The notes under the pieces are model-generated. The model was not told where the DNA came from, ran no database searches, and was given only the letters and a program-made list of their open reading frames with translations. Shown piece after piece: positions 1-8,089 of a DNA stretch of 64,000 nucleotides (position 1 is its first letter; each line of letters starts with the position of its first letter). A program made the translations under genes and the position numbers. Source of the DNA: Streptomyces sp. GESEQ-4 (GTDB lineage Bacteria; Actinomycetota; Actinomycetes; Streptomycetales; Streptomycetaceae); assembly GCF_017948455.1 (NCBI RefSeq), contig NZ_JAFFSU010000007.1, positions 1 to 64,000 of the forward strand, read 5' to 3'.

Positions 1-2
1 AG

Positions 3-695
3 GGGCTGCGGGTCGCGTTGCGTGAGCGGGGGCTCGAGCCCGTGGAGTCGGCGGACGACGATCCGGCGGCGGTCGTGCAGGGGTACGGCGGGCCCGAACT
101 GCCGTGGGGCCGCTTCGCGGAGGCGTGCTACGCCATCGCGCGCGGGGTGCCCTGGTTCGCGTCCAACACCGACCTGACGATTCCCAGCGCCCGCGGGATC
201 GCGCCCGGAAACGGCGCGGCGGTGCAGGTCGTCCGGATCGCGACGGGTGCCGAGCCGCAGGTGGCCGGCAAGCCGCTGCCTCCGATGCACCGGGAGACGG
301 TCCTGCGGACCGGGGCCGAGCGGCCGCTGGTGGTGGGGGACCGCCTGGACACGGACATCGAGGGCGCGTTCAACGGAGGCGTGGACTCGCTGCTGGTGCT
401 GACCGGTGTGACCGACGGACCTCAGCTGCTCGCCGCGCCGCCGCAGCACCGGCCGACCTATGTCGACGCCGATCTGCGCGGCATGCTCACCGGTCAGCCG
501 GAGATCACGGCGGAGAGTGACGGGTTCCGGTGCGGTGGCTGGAGGGCGAAGGCCGGCGCCGAGAGACTTGAACTCGACGGTGACGGTGAGGCGTTGGACG
601 GCCTGCGGGCGCTGTGTGCGGCGGCCTGGGCGTCGGCCGGGCAGGGAGTGTGCGAGCTGGACGGGGGGAAGGCGCTGGCGCGGCTGGGGTTGTGA
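3..695 (+). CDS. HAD-superfamily hydrolase, C-terminal part
   Basis: The reading frame is open from the left edge, so the start lies outside the window; 230 residues remain. The motif VGDRLDTDIEGA and the preceding GKPLPPMH segment are typical of the NagD/4-nitrophenylphosphatase (HAD-IIA) group, where the acidic motif binds the catalytic magnesium. The segment SNTDLTIPS matches the motif that follows the first core strand in this group. Such proteins dephosphorylate small phosphorylated metabolites in the cytosol; the substrate cannot be told. The missing N-terminus should carry the nucleophile motif DxD. The last 70 residues are an actinobacterial tail of unknown role. The next gene is probably a separate unit because an iron box lies between them. 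Confidence 0.82.
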   Translation, partial: GLRVALRERGLEPVESADDDPAAVVQGYGGPELPWGRFAEACYAIARGVPWFASNTDLTIPSARGIAPGNGAAVQVVRIATGAEPQVAGKPLPPMHRETVLRTGAERPLVVGDRLDTDIEGAFNGGVDSLLVLTGVTDGPQLLAAPPQHRPTYVDADLRGMLTGQPEITAESDGFRCGGWRAKAGAERLELDGDGEALDGLRALCAAAWASAGQGVCELDGGKALARLGL

Positions 696-760
696 GCGCT
701 CGCGGTCACTCACCGGCAGGGGATCCGCGTTCGGCGACGGAGCGGAATCGTGGCCGAATA

Positions 761-779
761 GGAGGGTAGGCTAACCTAA
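761..779. promoter_or_regulatory. DtxR/DmdR-type iron box overlapping the -10 region
   Basis: The 19 bases match 15 positions of the Streptomyces iron-box consensus TTAGGTTAGGCTCACCTAA; the core TAGGCTAACCTAA is intact. A DmdR1-like repressor loaded with ferrous iron would bind here. The candidate -10 hexamer TAACCT (772-777) lies inside the box and ends six bases before the GTG at 784. Repressor binding would therefore block polymerase directly, and the mRNA is probably leaderless. It fits the downstream iron-siderophore transporter. Confidence 0.78.
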
Positions 780-783
780 CTGC

Positions 784-1827
784 GTGTTGGTAGACAGTCC
801 TCCCGAACAGCGCGCGGAGACCGCCCCCGCGCCCCCGAACCGCCGGGCGATACGTGCCTTCGGTCTGCTTGTCTCCGTGGCGATCCTGTTGCTCGTCGCG
901 CTGGCGAGCATCGCGATCGGTGCGAAAGAGCTCTCCGTGGACCAGGTGTGGCACGGATTGTTCGAGGACTCGGGGACGTACGGCGATGTCGTCGTCGCGG
1001 AACGGCTGTCGCGGACCGTGCTGGGACTGCTCGCCGGTGCCGCGCTGGGCCTGGCGGGCGCGGTGCTCCAGGCGCTCACCCGTAATCCGCTGGCCGACCC
1101 GGGGCTGCTCGGAATCAACGCGGGCGCCTCGGCCGCGGTCGTCACCGCCATCACCTACTTCGGCGTCACCAGCCTGACCGGCTATGTGTGGTTCGCGTTC
1201 TTCGGCGCGGCCGCGGTCGGGGCGCTGGTCTGGTTCCTCGGCGGCAGCCGGGGTGCGACGCCGGTGCGGCTCGCACTCGCCGGCACCGCGATCAGCGCCG
1301 CGCTCTACGGCTATCTCCAGGCCGTGATGATCATGGACGAGGCCGCGCTGGGCAAGATGCGCTTCTGGACGGTCGGTTCACTGAGTTCGGCGACGAACGA
1401 CATCATCCTGAGGGTGCTGCCCTTCCTCGGCGTCGGCATGCTGCTCGCTTTCGCGCTCGCCCGGCCGCTCAACGCCATGGCCATGGGCGACGACACCGCC
1501 AAGTCCCTGGGCGCCAACCTCAACCGCACCCGGGCGCTGTCCATGCTCGCCGCCACCGTCCTGTGCGGAGCCGCGACCGCCGCCTGCGGGCCGATCGTCT
1601 TCGTCGGGCTGATGGTGCCGCATGTCGTACGGTCCTTCACCGGTCCCGATCTGCGCTGGATCCTGCCGTACGCGGCCGTCCTGTCGCCGGTGCTGCTGCT
1701 GGGCGCCGATGTGATCGGCAGGATCGTGGCCCGGCCCGCGGAGCTGCAGGTCGGCATCGTGACCGCGATCCTCGGCGGGCCGGTCTTCATCTTTCTGGTA
1801 CGACGGCGGAGGACGGCCCAGCTGTGA
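784..1827 (+). CDS. FecCD-family iron-siderophore ABC permease, first subunit
   Basis: The 347-residue protein is hydrophobic with about nine to ten membrane segments. It carries the FecCD signature around RNPLADPGLLGINAGA near residue 100, which lines the translocation path and contacts the ATPase. It forms half of the membrane channel for a ferric siderophore such as a ferrioxamine. The GTG start was chosen because it is the first codon after the iron box; there is no ribosome binding site, consistent with a leaderless message. The stop overlaps the next permease start as GTGA, so the two subunits are translationally coupled. No binding lipoprotein lies in this cluster, so one must be encoded elsewhere. 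Confidence 0.9.
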   Translation: MLVDSPPEQRAETAPAPPNRRAIRAFGLLVSVAILLLVALASIAIGAKELSVDQVWHGLFEDSGTYGDVVVAERLSRTVLGLLAGAALGLAGAVLQALTRNPLADPGLLGINAGASAAVVTAITYFGVTSLTGYVWFAFFGAAAVGALVWFLGGSRGATPVRLALAGTAISAALYGYLQAVMIMDEAALGKMRFWTVGSLSSATNDIILRVLPFLGVGMLLAFALARPLNAMAMGDDTAKSLGANLNRTRALSMLAATVLCGAATAACGPIVFVGLMVPHVVRSFTGPDLRWILPYAAVLSPVLLLGADVIGRIVARPAELQVGIVTAILGGPVFIFLVRRRRTAQL

Positions 1828-2888
1828 AGACGACCGTAAAGCCGACTGTGAAGACGACCAACCGTGCCATCAGGACGCCCGGCGGACTCTCCGTCCGGCT
1901 GGACGTCCGTGCCTTCACCGTCGTAGCTCTGCTGCTGCTCGCCGCACTCGCCGCGAGCGTCCTACTGATCGGCACTGGCGACTTCCCCATCTCGGTCGGC
2001 GATGTGCTCAAGACGCTGGTGGGCAACGGCGATGCGGGGCAGGAGTTCATCGTCAACGATCTGCGGCTGCCGCGGGTGCTGGTCGGGCTCCTGGTGGGTG
2101 GCTCGCTGGGGCTGGGCGGTGCGCTGTTCCAGGCCATCTCCCGCAATCCGCTGGGCAGTCCGGACATCCTCGGCCTCGGGCAGGGTGCGACGGCCGGTGC
2201 GCTGGTCGTGATCGTGCTGATGTCGGGAAGCGCGGCCCAGGTCACCCTCGGGGCGCTGGTGGGCGGTCTGGTGACCGGTATGGCCATCTATCTGCTCGCC
2301 TGGAAGCGGGGTGTGCACGGGTACCGACTGGTGCTGGTCGGTATCGGTGTGTCCGCGATCGTGACGGCGGTCAACGGCTATCTGCTCACCAAGGCCGACC
2401 TGGTCGACGCGGCCCGTGCGGTCGTCTGGATGACCGGGTCCCTCAACGGCCGTGACTGGGAACAGGTCTGGCCGCTGCTCTGGCTGTGCGCCGTGCTCGT
2501 ACCGCTGGTTCTCGCCAATGCGCGCGCCCTGCGGATGATGGAGATGGGCGACGACGTGTCGAACGCCCTCGGGGTGCGGGTCGAGCGCGTCCGGATGCTC
2601 CTGATGGTGGCCGCCGTACTGCTCACCGCGGCCGCGACCGCCGCCGCCGGGCCCGTCAGCTTCGTCGCGCTCACCGCCCCCCAGCTCGCCCGGCGCCTGA
2701 CCCGCTCACCAGGGCCGAACCTGCTGCCGTCCCTGTGCATGGGCGGCGCGCTCCTGGTCATCGCCGACTGGGCCTCACAGCGGGCGTTCGGCGCCGACCA
2801 GCTGCCCGTGGGCGTGGTCACCGGAGTGGTCGGCGGCGTCTATCTGCTGTGGCTGCTGGTCACCGAGCGCAAGGCGGGACGGATATGA
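1824..2888 (+). CDS. FecCD-family iron-siderophore ABC permease, second subunit
   Basis: This is a 354-residue integral membrane protein with the FecCD motif RNPLGSPDILGLGQGA. It pairs with the preceding permease to form the heterodimeric channel. The GTG at 1824 overlaps the previous stop by four bases. It precedes a roughly 30-residue Thr/Lys-rich cytoplasmic N-terminus (KTTVKPTVKTTNRAIRTPGG) before the first membrane helix; the internal KTTVKPTVKTT reads as a small repeat. The stop overlaps an ATG of the downstream ATPase frame (ATGA at 2885). Expression should follow iron starvation through the shared iron box. Confidence 0.9.
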   Translation: MKTTVKPTVKTTNRAIRTPGGLSVRLDVRAFTVVALLLLAALAASVLLIGTGDFPISVGDVLKTLVGNGDAGQEFIVNDLRLPRVLVGLLVGGSLGLGGALFQAISRNPLGSPDILGLGQGATAGALVVIVLMSGSAAQVTLGALVGGLVTGMAIYLLAWKRGVHGYRLVLVGIGVSAIVTAVNGYLLTKADLVDAARAVVWMTGSLNGRDWEQVWPLLWLCAVLVPLVLANARALRMMEMGDDVSNALGVRVERVRMLLMVAAVLLTAAATAAAGPVSFVALTAPQLARRLTRSPGPNLLPSLCMGGALLVIADWASQRAFGADQLPVGVVTGVVGGVYLLWLLVTERKAGRI

Positions 2889-2968
2889 GGGCCGCGAGGA
2901 GAACGGCGGACACGAGCGCCGCGAAGACGACACGTGGCACCGCGCACGAGACCACCAAGAGGAGCACC

Positions 2969-3793
2969 GTGAACCGCCTGTCCGCCGAGGACGTCACCCT
3001 CGCCTACGACCAGCGCGTCATCGCTGAGCAGCTGTCGGTGGAGATACCCGACAACTCCTTCACGGTGATCGTCGGCCCGAACGCGTGCGGCAAGTCCACG
3101 CTGCTGCGGGCGCTGTCGCGGATGCTGAAGCCCAGCCGGGGCCGGGTGCTGCTCGACGGCTCGGTCATCCAGTCGATGCCCGCGAAGAAGGTCGCGCGGA
3201 CGCTGGGCCTGCTGCCGCAGTCGTCGATCTCGCCCGACGGGATCACGGTCGCCGACCTGGTGGGCCGCGGCCGGTACCCGCACCAGGGGATCCTGCGCCA
3301 GTGGTCGACCGAGGACGAGCGGGTCGTACAGGAGTCGATGCGGCAGACCGGGGTCGCCGAGCTGGCCGATCGCTATGTCGACGAATTGTCCGGCGGCCAG
3401 CGGCAGCGCGTGTGGATCGCGATGGCGCTGGCGCAGCAGACGCCGTTGCTGCTGCTGGACGAGCCGACGACGTATCTCGACATCCAGCACCAGATCGACG
3501 TGCTCGATCTCTGTGCGGAGCTGCATGAGGAGCAGGGGCGCACGCTCGTCGCCGTGCTCCACGACCTCAACCATGCCGCCCGGTACGCCACCCACCTCAT
3601 CGCCCTGAAGGAAGGGGCGATCATCGCCGAGGGCGCGCCCAACGACATCGTCACCGCCGACCTGGTCGAGGAGGTCTTCGGCCTGCGCTGCCAGGTCATC
3701 GACGACCCGGAGACGGGGACGCCGCTGGTGGTGCCGGCCGCGCGGAAGGCGCGCACCGGCGACACGAAGGTCGCCGCTACAAAAGCTTCCTGA
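2969..3793 (+). CDS. Iron-siderophore ABC transporter ATP-binding protein (FecE type)
   Basis: This cytosolic ATPase energises the two upstream permeases. All motifs are present: Walker A GPNACGKST near residues 36-44, Q-loop LLPQSS, signature LSGGQRQRV, Walker B LLLLDEPTTYLD and switch histidine in VLHDLNHAA. The GTG at 2969 was chosen because AAGAGGAG sits five to eight bases upstream and the resulting 274 residues fit the family. An in-frame ATG at 2885 overlaps the permease stop and would add 28 basic, low-complexity residues, so the longer form remains possible. The 3' end overlaps the convergent SCP2 gene by 17 bases. Confidence 0.9.
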   Translation: MNRLSAEDVTLAYDQRVIAEQLSVEIPDNSFTVIVGPNACGKSTLLRALSRMLKPSRGRVLLDGSVIQSMPAKKVARTLGLLPQSSISPDGITVADLVGRGRYPHQGILRQWSTEDERVVQESMRQTGVAELADRYVDELSGGQRQRVWIAMALAQQTPLLLLDEPTTYLDIQHQIDVLDLCAELHEEQGRTLVAVLHDLNHAARYATHLIALKEGAIIAEGAPNDIVTADLVEEVFGLRCQVIDDPETGTPLVVPAARKARTGDTKVAATKAS

Positions 3794-4124
3794 GGACGAG
3801 CAGGTCGCGCAGGCTCGCGTGCAGCTTCACCCGGCCCGAGCCCCAGGCCTTCGCGAAGTTCAGCTCGCCGTCGACCAGTGCCACCAGGTCGTCGCCGGCC
3901 AGGCTGAATCTGACCTGGGCCTTCTCCCGGGGCGGGCCCTCGAACGTCTCTTCGACATCGATCCGGCCGCCCGTCATGCGTCCCGCGAACGTGACGTCCA
4001 GGTCGGTGATGTGGCAGCTCACCGAGCGTTCCAGGGCGGCGGCCGTGCGGGCGTCCCCCTCGGCGGCCTGCATGTTGTCCGAGAGCTTTTCGAGTGCGGC
4101 GCGGCACTCCTCGATCGTGGCCAT
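3777..4124 (-). CDS. SCP2 sterol-binding-fold protein
   Basis: The protein has 115 residues. The C-terminal two thirds follow the SCP2 pattern of alternating strands with a central FSLAGDDLVALVDGELNFAKAWGSGRVKL block. SCP2 proteins bind hydrophobic acyl-CoA or lipid ligands; the bacterial role is largely unknown. The gene diverges from the 4167 gene. Its candidate -10 element TACCGT (4138-4133 on the minus strand) ends eight bases before the ATG, so the leader is very short. It shares its stop region with the siderophore ATPase on the other strand. Confidence 0.85.
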   Translation of the reverse strand: MATIEECRAALEKLSDNMQAAEGDARTAAALERSVSCHITDLDVTFAGRMTGGRIDVEETFEGPPREKAQVRFSLAGDDLVALVDGELNFAKAWGSGRVKLHASLRDLLVLRKLL

Positions 4125-4166
4125 CGAGATCGACGGTACCCCAGCGGTTCGGGGTAGCGTCTGGGC
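4125..4166. promoter_or_regulatory. Compact divergent promoter pair
   Basis: Only 42 bases separate two divergent start codons. A TAGCGT box (4155-4160) ends six bases before the plus-strand ATG, and a minus-strand TACCGT box (4138-4133) ends eight bases before the opposite ATG. Neither gene has a ribosome binding site here, so both messages are probably leaderless or nearly so. This is inferred from spacing only. Confidence 0.5.
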
Positions 4167-4454
4167 ATGAGCGACTCACTGCCGGGGACCGAGGTCCCGG
4201 AGGAGGAGACGGCGGCGGTCGAGCCCGAGTACGACCCCGCCGCCCCCGCCCCGCTGAACGTCCCGCGCACCTCCACCGGCAACGCCGACGTCGACGCCCA
4301 GCTGGACCGGCTCGGCGACGCCGACCACCTCGCCACGGACGGACACATGGAGGTGTACGAGGATGTACACAGAGGGCTGCGTGACGCGCTCACCGCGCTC
4401 GACGCCCGCCCGGGGCCTCCAGGGCCGCCGGCGTCGTACGGACAACGGACATAG
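4167..4454 (+). CDS. Small acidic protein upstream of tlyA, unknown function
   Basis: The 95-residue protein is acidic and proline-rich, with few hydrophobic stretches. The middle segment NADVDAQLDRLGDADHLATDGHMEVYEDVHRGL is the most structured part and is likely helical; the ends look disordered. I recall similar short genes directly before tlyA in other streptomycetes, but no function. It starts at the ATG six bases after a TAGCGT box and ends 14 bases before tlyA, so it probably leads the tlyA-nadK-recN operon. Confidence 0.72.
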   Translation: MSDSLPGTEVPEEETAAVEPEYDPAAPAPLNVPRTSTGNADVDAQLDRLGDADHLATDGHMEVYEDVHRGLRDALTALDARPGPPGPPASYGQRT

Positions 4455-4468
4455 GAGCTGAACCGAAC

Positions 4469-5284
4469 GTGGCAGGAGTCGCACGCCGCCGTCTCGACGC
4501 GGAGCTGGTCCGCCGGAAGCTCGCGCGCTCGCGTGAGCATGCCAGCCAGCTGATCGCCGCAGGGCGCGTGAGTGTCGGCAAGACCGTCGCGACCAAGCCG
4601 GCCACGCAGGTGGAGACCGCGGCGGCGATCGTGGTCCAGACGGACGCCGGCGACCCGGAGTACGTGTCGCGGGGCGGCCACAAGCTCGCGGGTGCGCTGA
4701 GTGTCTTCATGGAGCAGGGGCTCGTCGTCGAGGGGCGTCGGGCGCTCGACGCCGGCGCGTCCACGGGTGGTTTCACGGACGTTCTGTTGCGGACCGGAGC
4801 CGCGCACGTCGTCGCCGTGGACGTCGGATACGGGCAACTCGCGTGGACTCTGCAGAGCGATGAACGCGTCACCGTCAAGGACCGTACGAACGTACGCGAG
4901 TTGACGCTTGAGGCGATCGATGGGGAGCCCGTGGATCTTGTCGTGGGGGATCTGTCCTTCATCCCGCTCGGGCTGGTGCTGCCCGCCCTGGTGCGGTGCG
5001 TGCGGCCGGACGCCGATCTGGTGATGATGGTCAAGCCGCAGTTCGAGGTGGGGAAGGAGCGGCTGGGGAGCGGGGGTGTGGTGCGCAGTCCGGAGCTGAG
5101 GGCCGAGGCCGTACGGGGTGTCGCCCGGCGGGCCTGGGATCTTGGGCTGGGCGTGCAAGGCGTCACCGCCAGTCCGCTGCCCGGGCCCTCCGGGAATGTC
5201 GAGTACTTTCTGTGGCTGCGGGCCGGAGCAGCCGAACTGGACCCGGCCGACGTTGACCGTGCAGTGGCGGAGGGGCCGCGTTGA
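4469..5284 (+). CDS. tlyA: TlyA-type rRNA 2'-O-methyltransferase
   Basis: The 271-residue protein has an N-terminal S4 RNA-binding domain (about residues 5-65, with RRKLARSREHASQLIAAGRV). An FtsJ-like SAM-dependent methyltransferase domain follows, with motif DAGASTGGFTDVLLRTGA, VDVGYGQL and KPQFEVGKE. TlyA enzymes methylate ribose 2'-OH of cytidines in 16S and 23S rRNA, which in mycobacteria sets capreomycin sensitivity. The GTG start has AGGAG ten bases upstream. The stop overlaps the nadK start (TTGA). The tlyA-nadK-recN order is a conserved actinobacterial operon. Confidence 0.93.
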   Translation: MAGVARRRLDAELVRRKLARSREHASQLIAAGRVSVGKTVATKPATQVETAAAIVVQTDAGDPEYVSRGGHKLAGALSVFMEQGLVVEGRRALDAGASTGGFTDVLLRTGAAHVVAVDVGYGQLAWTLQSDERVTVKDRTNVRELTLEAIDGEPVDLVVGDLSFIPLGLVLPALVRCVRPDADLVMMVKPQFEVGKERLGSGGVVRSPELRAEAVRGVARRAWDLGLGVQGVTASPLPGPSGNVEYFLWLRAGAAELDPADVDRAVAEGPR

Positions 5285-6186
5285 CACAGAACCGAGCTCG
5301 TACTGTTTTTCTGCTCGCCCACACCGGCCGGCCTGCGGCGATCCGCAGCGCCGAGCTCGTGGTCAAGGGGTTGCTGCGGGAGGGTATCGGAGTGCGCGTC
5401 CTCGAGTACGAGGCGCGTGACCTGCCCTTGCCCGAAGAGGTGGAGCTGGTCAAGGAGGCGACACCGCAGTGCCTCGACGGGTGTGAGCTGCTGATCGTGC
5501 TGGGCGGCGACGGGACGTTGCTGCGCGGCGCCGAGTTCGCGCGGGCGTCCGGGGTGCCGATGCTCGGCGTCAATCTGGGGCGGGTCGGGTTCCTCGCCGA
5601 GGCCGAGCGGGACGATCTCGACAAGGTTGTCGACCGGGTGGTGACGAAGGCGTACGAGGTCGAGGAGCGGATGACCGTCGATGTCGTCGTGCACAGCAAC
5701 GGGGACATCGTGCATACGGACTGGGCGCTGAACGAGGCGGCGGTGCAGAAGGCTGGCGCCGAGAAGCTGCTTGAGGTCGTGCTGGAGATCGATGGGCGGC
5801 CGGTTACCGGGTTCGGGTGTGACGGGATTGTCTTGTCGACGCCGACCGGGTCTACCGCGTATGCGTTTTCTGCGGGTGGGCCTGTGGTGTGGCCTGAGGT
5901 GGAGGCGCTGTTGATGGTGCCGATCAGTGCGCATGCGTTGTTTGCGAAGCCGCTTGTGACGTCGCCGGATTCTGTGTTGGCGGTGGAGGTTCTGCCTCAT
6001 ATTCCGCCGGGGGTTTTGTGGTGTGACGGGCGGCGGACTGTGGAGTTGCCTGCGGGGGCTCGGGTTGAGGTGCGGCGGGGGGCTGTGCCGGTGCGGTTGG
6101 CTCGGTTGCATCATGCGTCGTTCACGGATCGGCTGGTGGCCAAATTTGCGTTGCCGGTTTCTGGATGGCGAGGGGCGCCGCATTAG
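5281..6186 (+). CDS. nadK: NAD kinase
   Basis: The enzyme phosphorylates NAD to NADP in the cytosol. The family motif GGDGTLLRGAEFA is near residues 75-90 and the second nucleotide motif GSTAYAFSAGGPV near 190. The length of 301 residues is normal. Translation starts at a TTG that overlaps the tlyA stop, with GGAGGGG about six bases upstream. From about 5800 on, codon choice shifts: GTT, TCT, TTT, TTG and GTG replace the C-ending codons used earlier in the gene, giving a T- and G-rich 3' third. Confidence 0.94.
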   Translation: MTQNRARTVFLLAHTGRPAAIRSAELVVKGLLREGIGVRVLEYEARDLPLPEEVELVKEATPQCLDGCELLIVLGGDGTLLRGAEFARASGVPMLGVNLGRVGFLAEAERDDLDKVVDRVVTKAYEVEERMTVDVVVHSNGDIVHTDWALNEAAVQKAGAEKLLEVVLEIDGRPVTGFGCDGIVLSTPTGSTAYAFSAGGPVVWPEVEALLMVPISAHALFAKPLVTSPDSVLAVEVLPHIPPGVLWCDGRRTVELPAGARVEVRRGAVPVRLARLHHASFTDRLVAKFALPVSGWRGAPH

Positions 6187-6233
6187 CCGGTTGTGGGGGG
6201 TGGTTTCGGTGCGTCGGGGGCTGCCGGTTTGTT

Positions 6234-6263
6234 GTGGCTTGTCGCGCAGTTCCCCGCGCCCCT
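6234..6263 (+). repeat. Interspersed intergenic repeat, copy 1
   Basis: This is a 30-base copy of the element found five times in this window, read GTGGCTTGTCGCGCAGTTCC then CCGCGCCCCT. It lies between nadK and recN, in what should be the recN leader. Unlike the other four copies it lacks the adjoining GCGCCC/GGGCGC hairpin. Confidence 0.75.
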
Positions 6264-6335
6264 ATAGGTCGGTCCACTCCCGTGGGTGACAGGGTGCCTC
6301 GCACTCTTGCTGCTCTACCTCGTAAGGTCGTGTCC

Positions 6336-8066
6336 GTGTTGGAGGAGATGCGGATACGGTCGCTCGGAGTCATCGACGATGCGGTCGTCGAGTTGTCGCC
6401 GGGGTTCACCGCTGTCACCGGGGAGACCGGTGCCGGTAAGACCATGGTCGTCACCAGCCTCGGGCTGCTGCTCGGGGGGCGGGCCGATCCGGCGCTCGTG
6501 CGGATCGGGTCCGAGAAGGCGGTCGTGGAGGGGCGGATCGGCGTGCCCGAGGGTGCCTCCGCCGCGGTACGGGCCGAGGAGGCCGGGGCGGAGCTCGATG
6601 ACGGGGCGCTGTTGATCAGCCGTACCGTTTCCGCCGAAGGGCGGTCGCGGGCGCATCTCGGTGGGCGGAGTGTGCCGGTCGGGGTGCTGGCGGAGCTGGC
6701 CGATGAGCTGGTGGCCGTACATGGGCAGACCGATCAGCAGGGGCTGCTGAAGCTGTCCCGGCAGCGGCAGGCGCTCGACCGCTATGCGGGGGAGGCCGTC
6801 GCGGGGCCGCTCGCCAAGTACGGGGAGGCGTATCGGCGGCTGCGGGCCGTCTCCGTCGAGCTCGACGAGATCACCACGCGCGCGCGTGAGCGGGCTCAGG
6901 AAGCCGACATGCTGCGGTACGGGCTCGAGGAGATCGCGGGCGTCGATCCGCGTGCCGGTGAGGACGTCGAACTGGCCGAGGAGGCCGAGCGGCTGGGGCA
7001 CGCGGAGGCGCTGGCGTCCGCCGCGACGGTCGGGCATGCCGCCCTCGCCGGGAATCCGGAGGATCCGGAGGGGGTCGACGCGACGACGCTCGTCGCGGGG
7101 GCGCAGCGGGCGTTGGACGCGGTGCGGTCGCACGATCCGGCGCTGGCCGCGCTGGCGGACCGGATCGGGGAGATCGGGATTCTGCTGGGGGACGTGGCCG
7201 GGGAGCTGGCGGGGTACGCCGACGATCTCGATGCCGATCCCTTGCGGCTGGCGGCCGTGGAGGAGCGGCGGGCCGCTCTCAGTGCCCTGACCCGGAAGTA
7301 CGGCGAGGATGTCGCGTCCGTGCTCGCCTGGGCCGAGCAGGGCGCCGCGCGGCTCACCGAGCTGGACGGCGACGACGAGCGGCTCGACGAGCTGACCGCC
7401 GAGCGGGATGCGCTGCGGGTCGAACTGGGCGGGCTGGCACAGGCGTTGACGGATGCGCGGGCGGAGGCCGCCGAGCGGTTCGCCGCCGCGGTGACCGCTG
7501 AGCTGGCCTCGCTGGCCATGCCGCACGCGCGCGTGTCGTTCGACATCCGGCAGACCGAGGACCCCGAGGGCGTCGAGGTCGGCGGGCGTACGGTCGCGTA
7601 CGGGCCGTCGGGTGCCGACGAGGTCGAGCTGCTGCTCGCCCCGCATCCCGGGGCGCCGCCCCGGCCCATCGCCAAGGGGGCGTCCGGTGGTGAGCTGTCG
7701 CGCGTGATGCTGGCCGTGGAGGTCGTGTTCGCCGGGACCGATCCGGTGCCGACGTATCTCTTCGACGAGGTCGACGCGGGTGTCGGTGGCAAGGCGGCCG
7801 TGGAGATCGGGCGGCGGCTGGCTCGGCTCGCCAAGACCGCGCAGGTCGTCGTCGTGACGCATCTGCCGCAGGTCGCCGCGTTCGCCGATCGGCAGCTGCT
7901 CGTCGAGAAGACCGACGACGGGTCCGTCACCCGGTCCGGGGTGAAGGTCCTCGAAGGGGAGGAGCGCATCCGGGAGTTGTCCCGGATGCTCGCCGGCCAG
8001 GAGGACTCGGAGACGGCCCGGGCCCATGCGGAGGAGCTGCTGGCGACGGCTCGGGCGGACATGTAG
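6336..8066 (+). CDS. recN: DNA repair protein RecN
   Basis: This SMC-like ATPase acts in double-strand break repair. The N-terminal ATP-binding half begins MRIRSLGVIDDAVVEL and has Walker A TGETGAGKT. About 300 residues of helical coiled coil follow, then the signature GASGGELSRVMLAVE and Walker B YLFDEVDAGVGGKAA. The GTG at 6336 gives the usual MLEEMRIRSL start with AAGG nine bases upstream and 576 residues. GTG 6330 is an alternative. Longer forms reaching back to 6165 would translate the intergenic repeat and are unlikely. It is the last gene of the tlyA-nadK-recN group. Confidence 0.93.
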   Translation: MLEEMRIRSLGVIDDAVVELSPGFTAVTGETGAGKTMVVTSLGLLLGGRADPALVRIGSEKAVVEGRIGVPEGASAAVRAEEAGAELDDGALLISRTVSAEGRSRAHLGGRSVPVGVLAELADELVAVHGQTDQQGLLKLSRQRQALDRYAGEAVAGPLAKYGEAYRRLRAVSVELDEITTRARERAQEADMLRYGLEEIAGVDPRAGEDVELAEEAERLGHAEALASAATVGHAALAGNPEDPEGVDATTLVAGAQRALDAVRSHDPALAALADRIGEIGILLGDVAGELAGYADDLDADPLRLAAVEERRAALSALTRKYGEDVASVLAWAEQGAARLTELDGDDERLDELTAERDALRVELGGLAQALTDARAEAAERFAAAVTAELASLAMPHARVSFDIRQTEDPEGVEVGGRTVAYGPSGADEVELLLAPHPGAPPRPIAKGASGGELSRVMLAVEVVFAGTDPVPTYLFDEVDAGVGGKAAVEIGRRLARLAKTAQVVVVTHLPQVAAFADRQLLVEKTDDGSVTRSGVKVLEGEERIRELSRMLAGQEDSETARAHAEELLATARADM

Positions 8067-8089
8067 CGCCGGCCGCTTAGGGTGTACGG

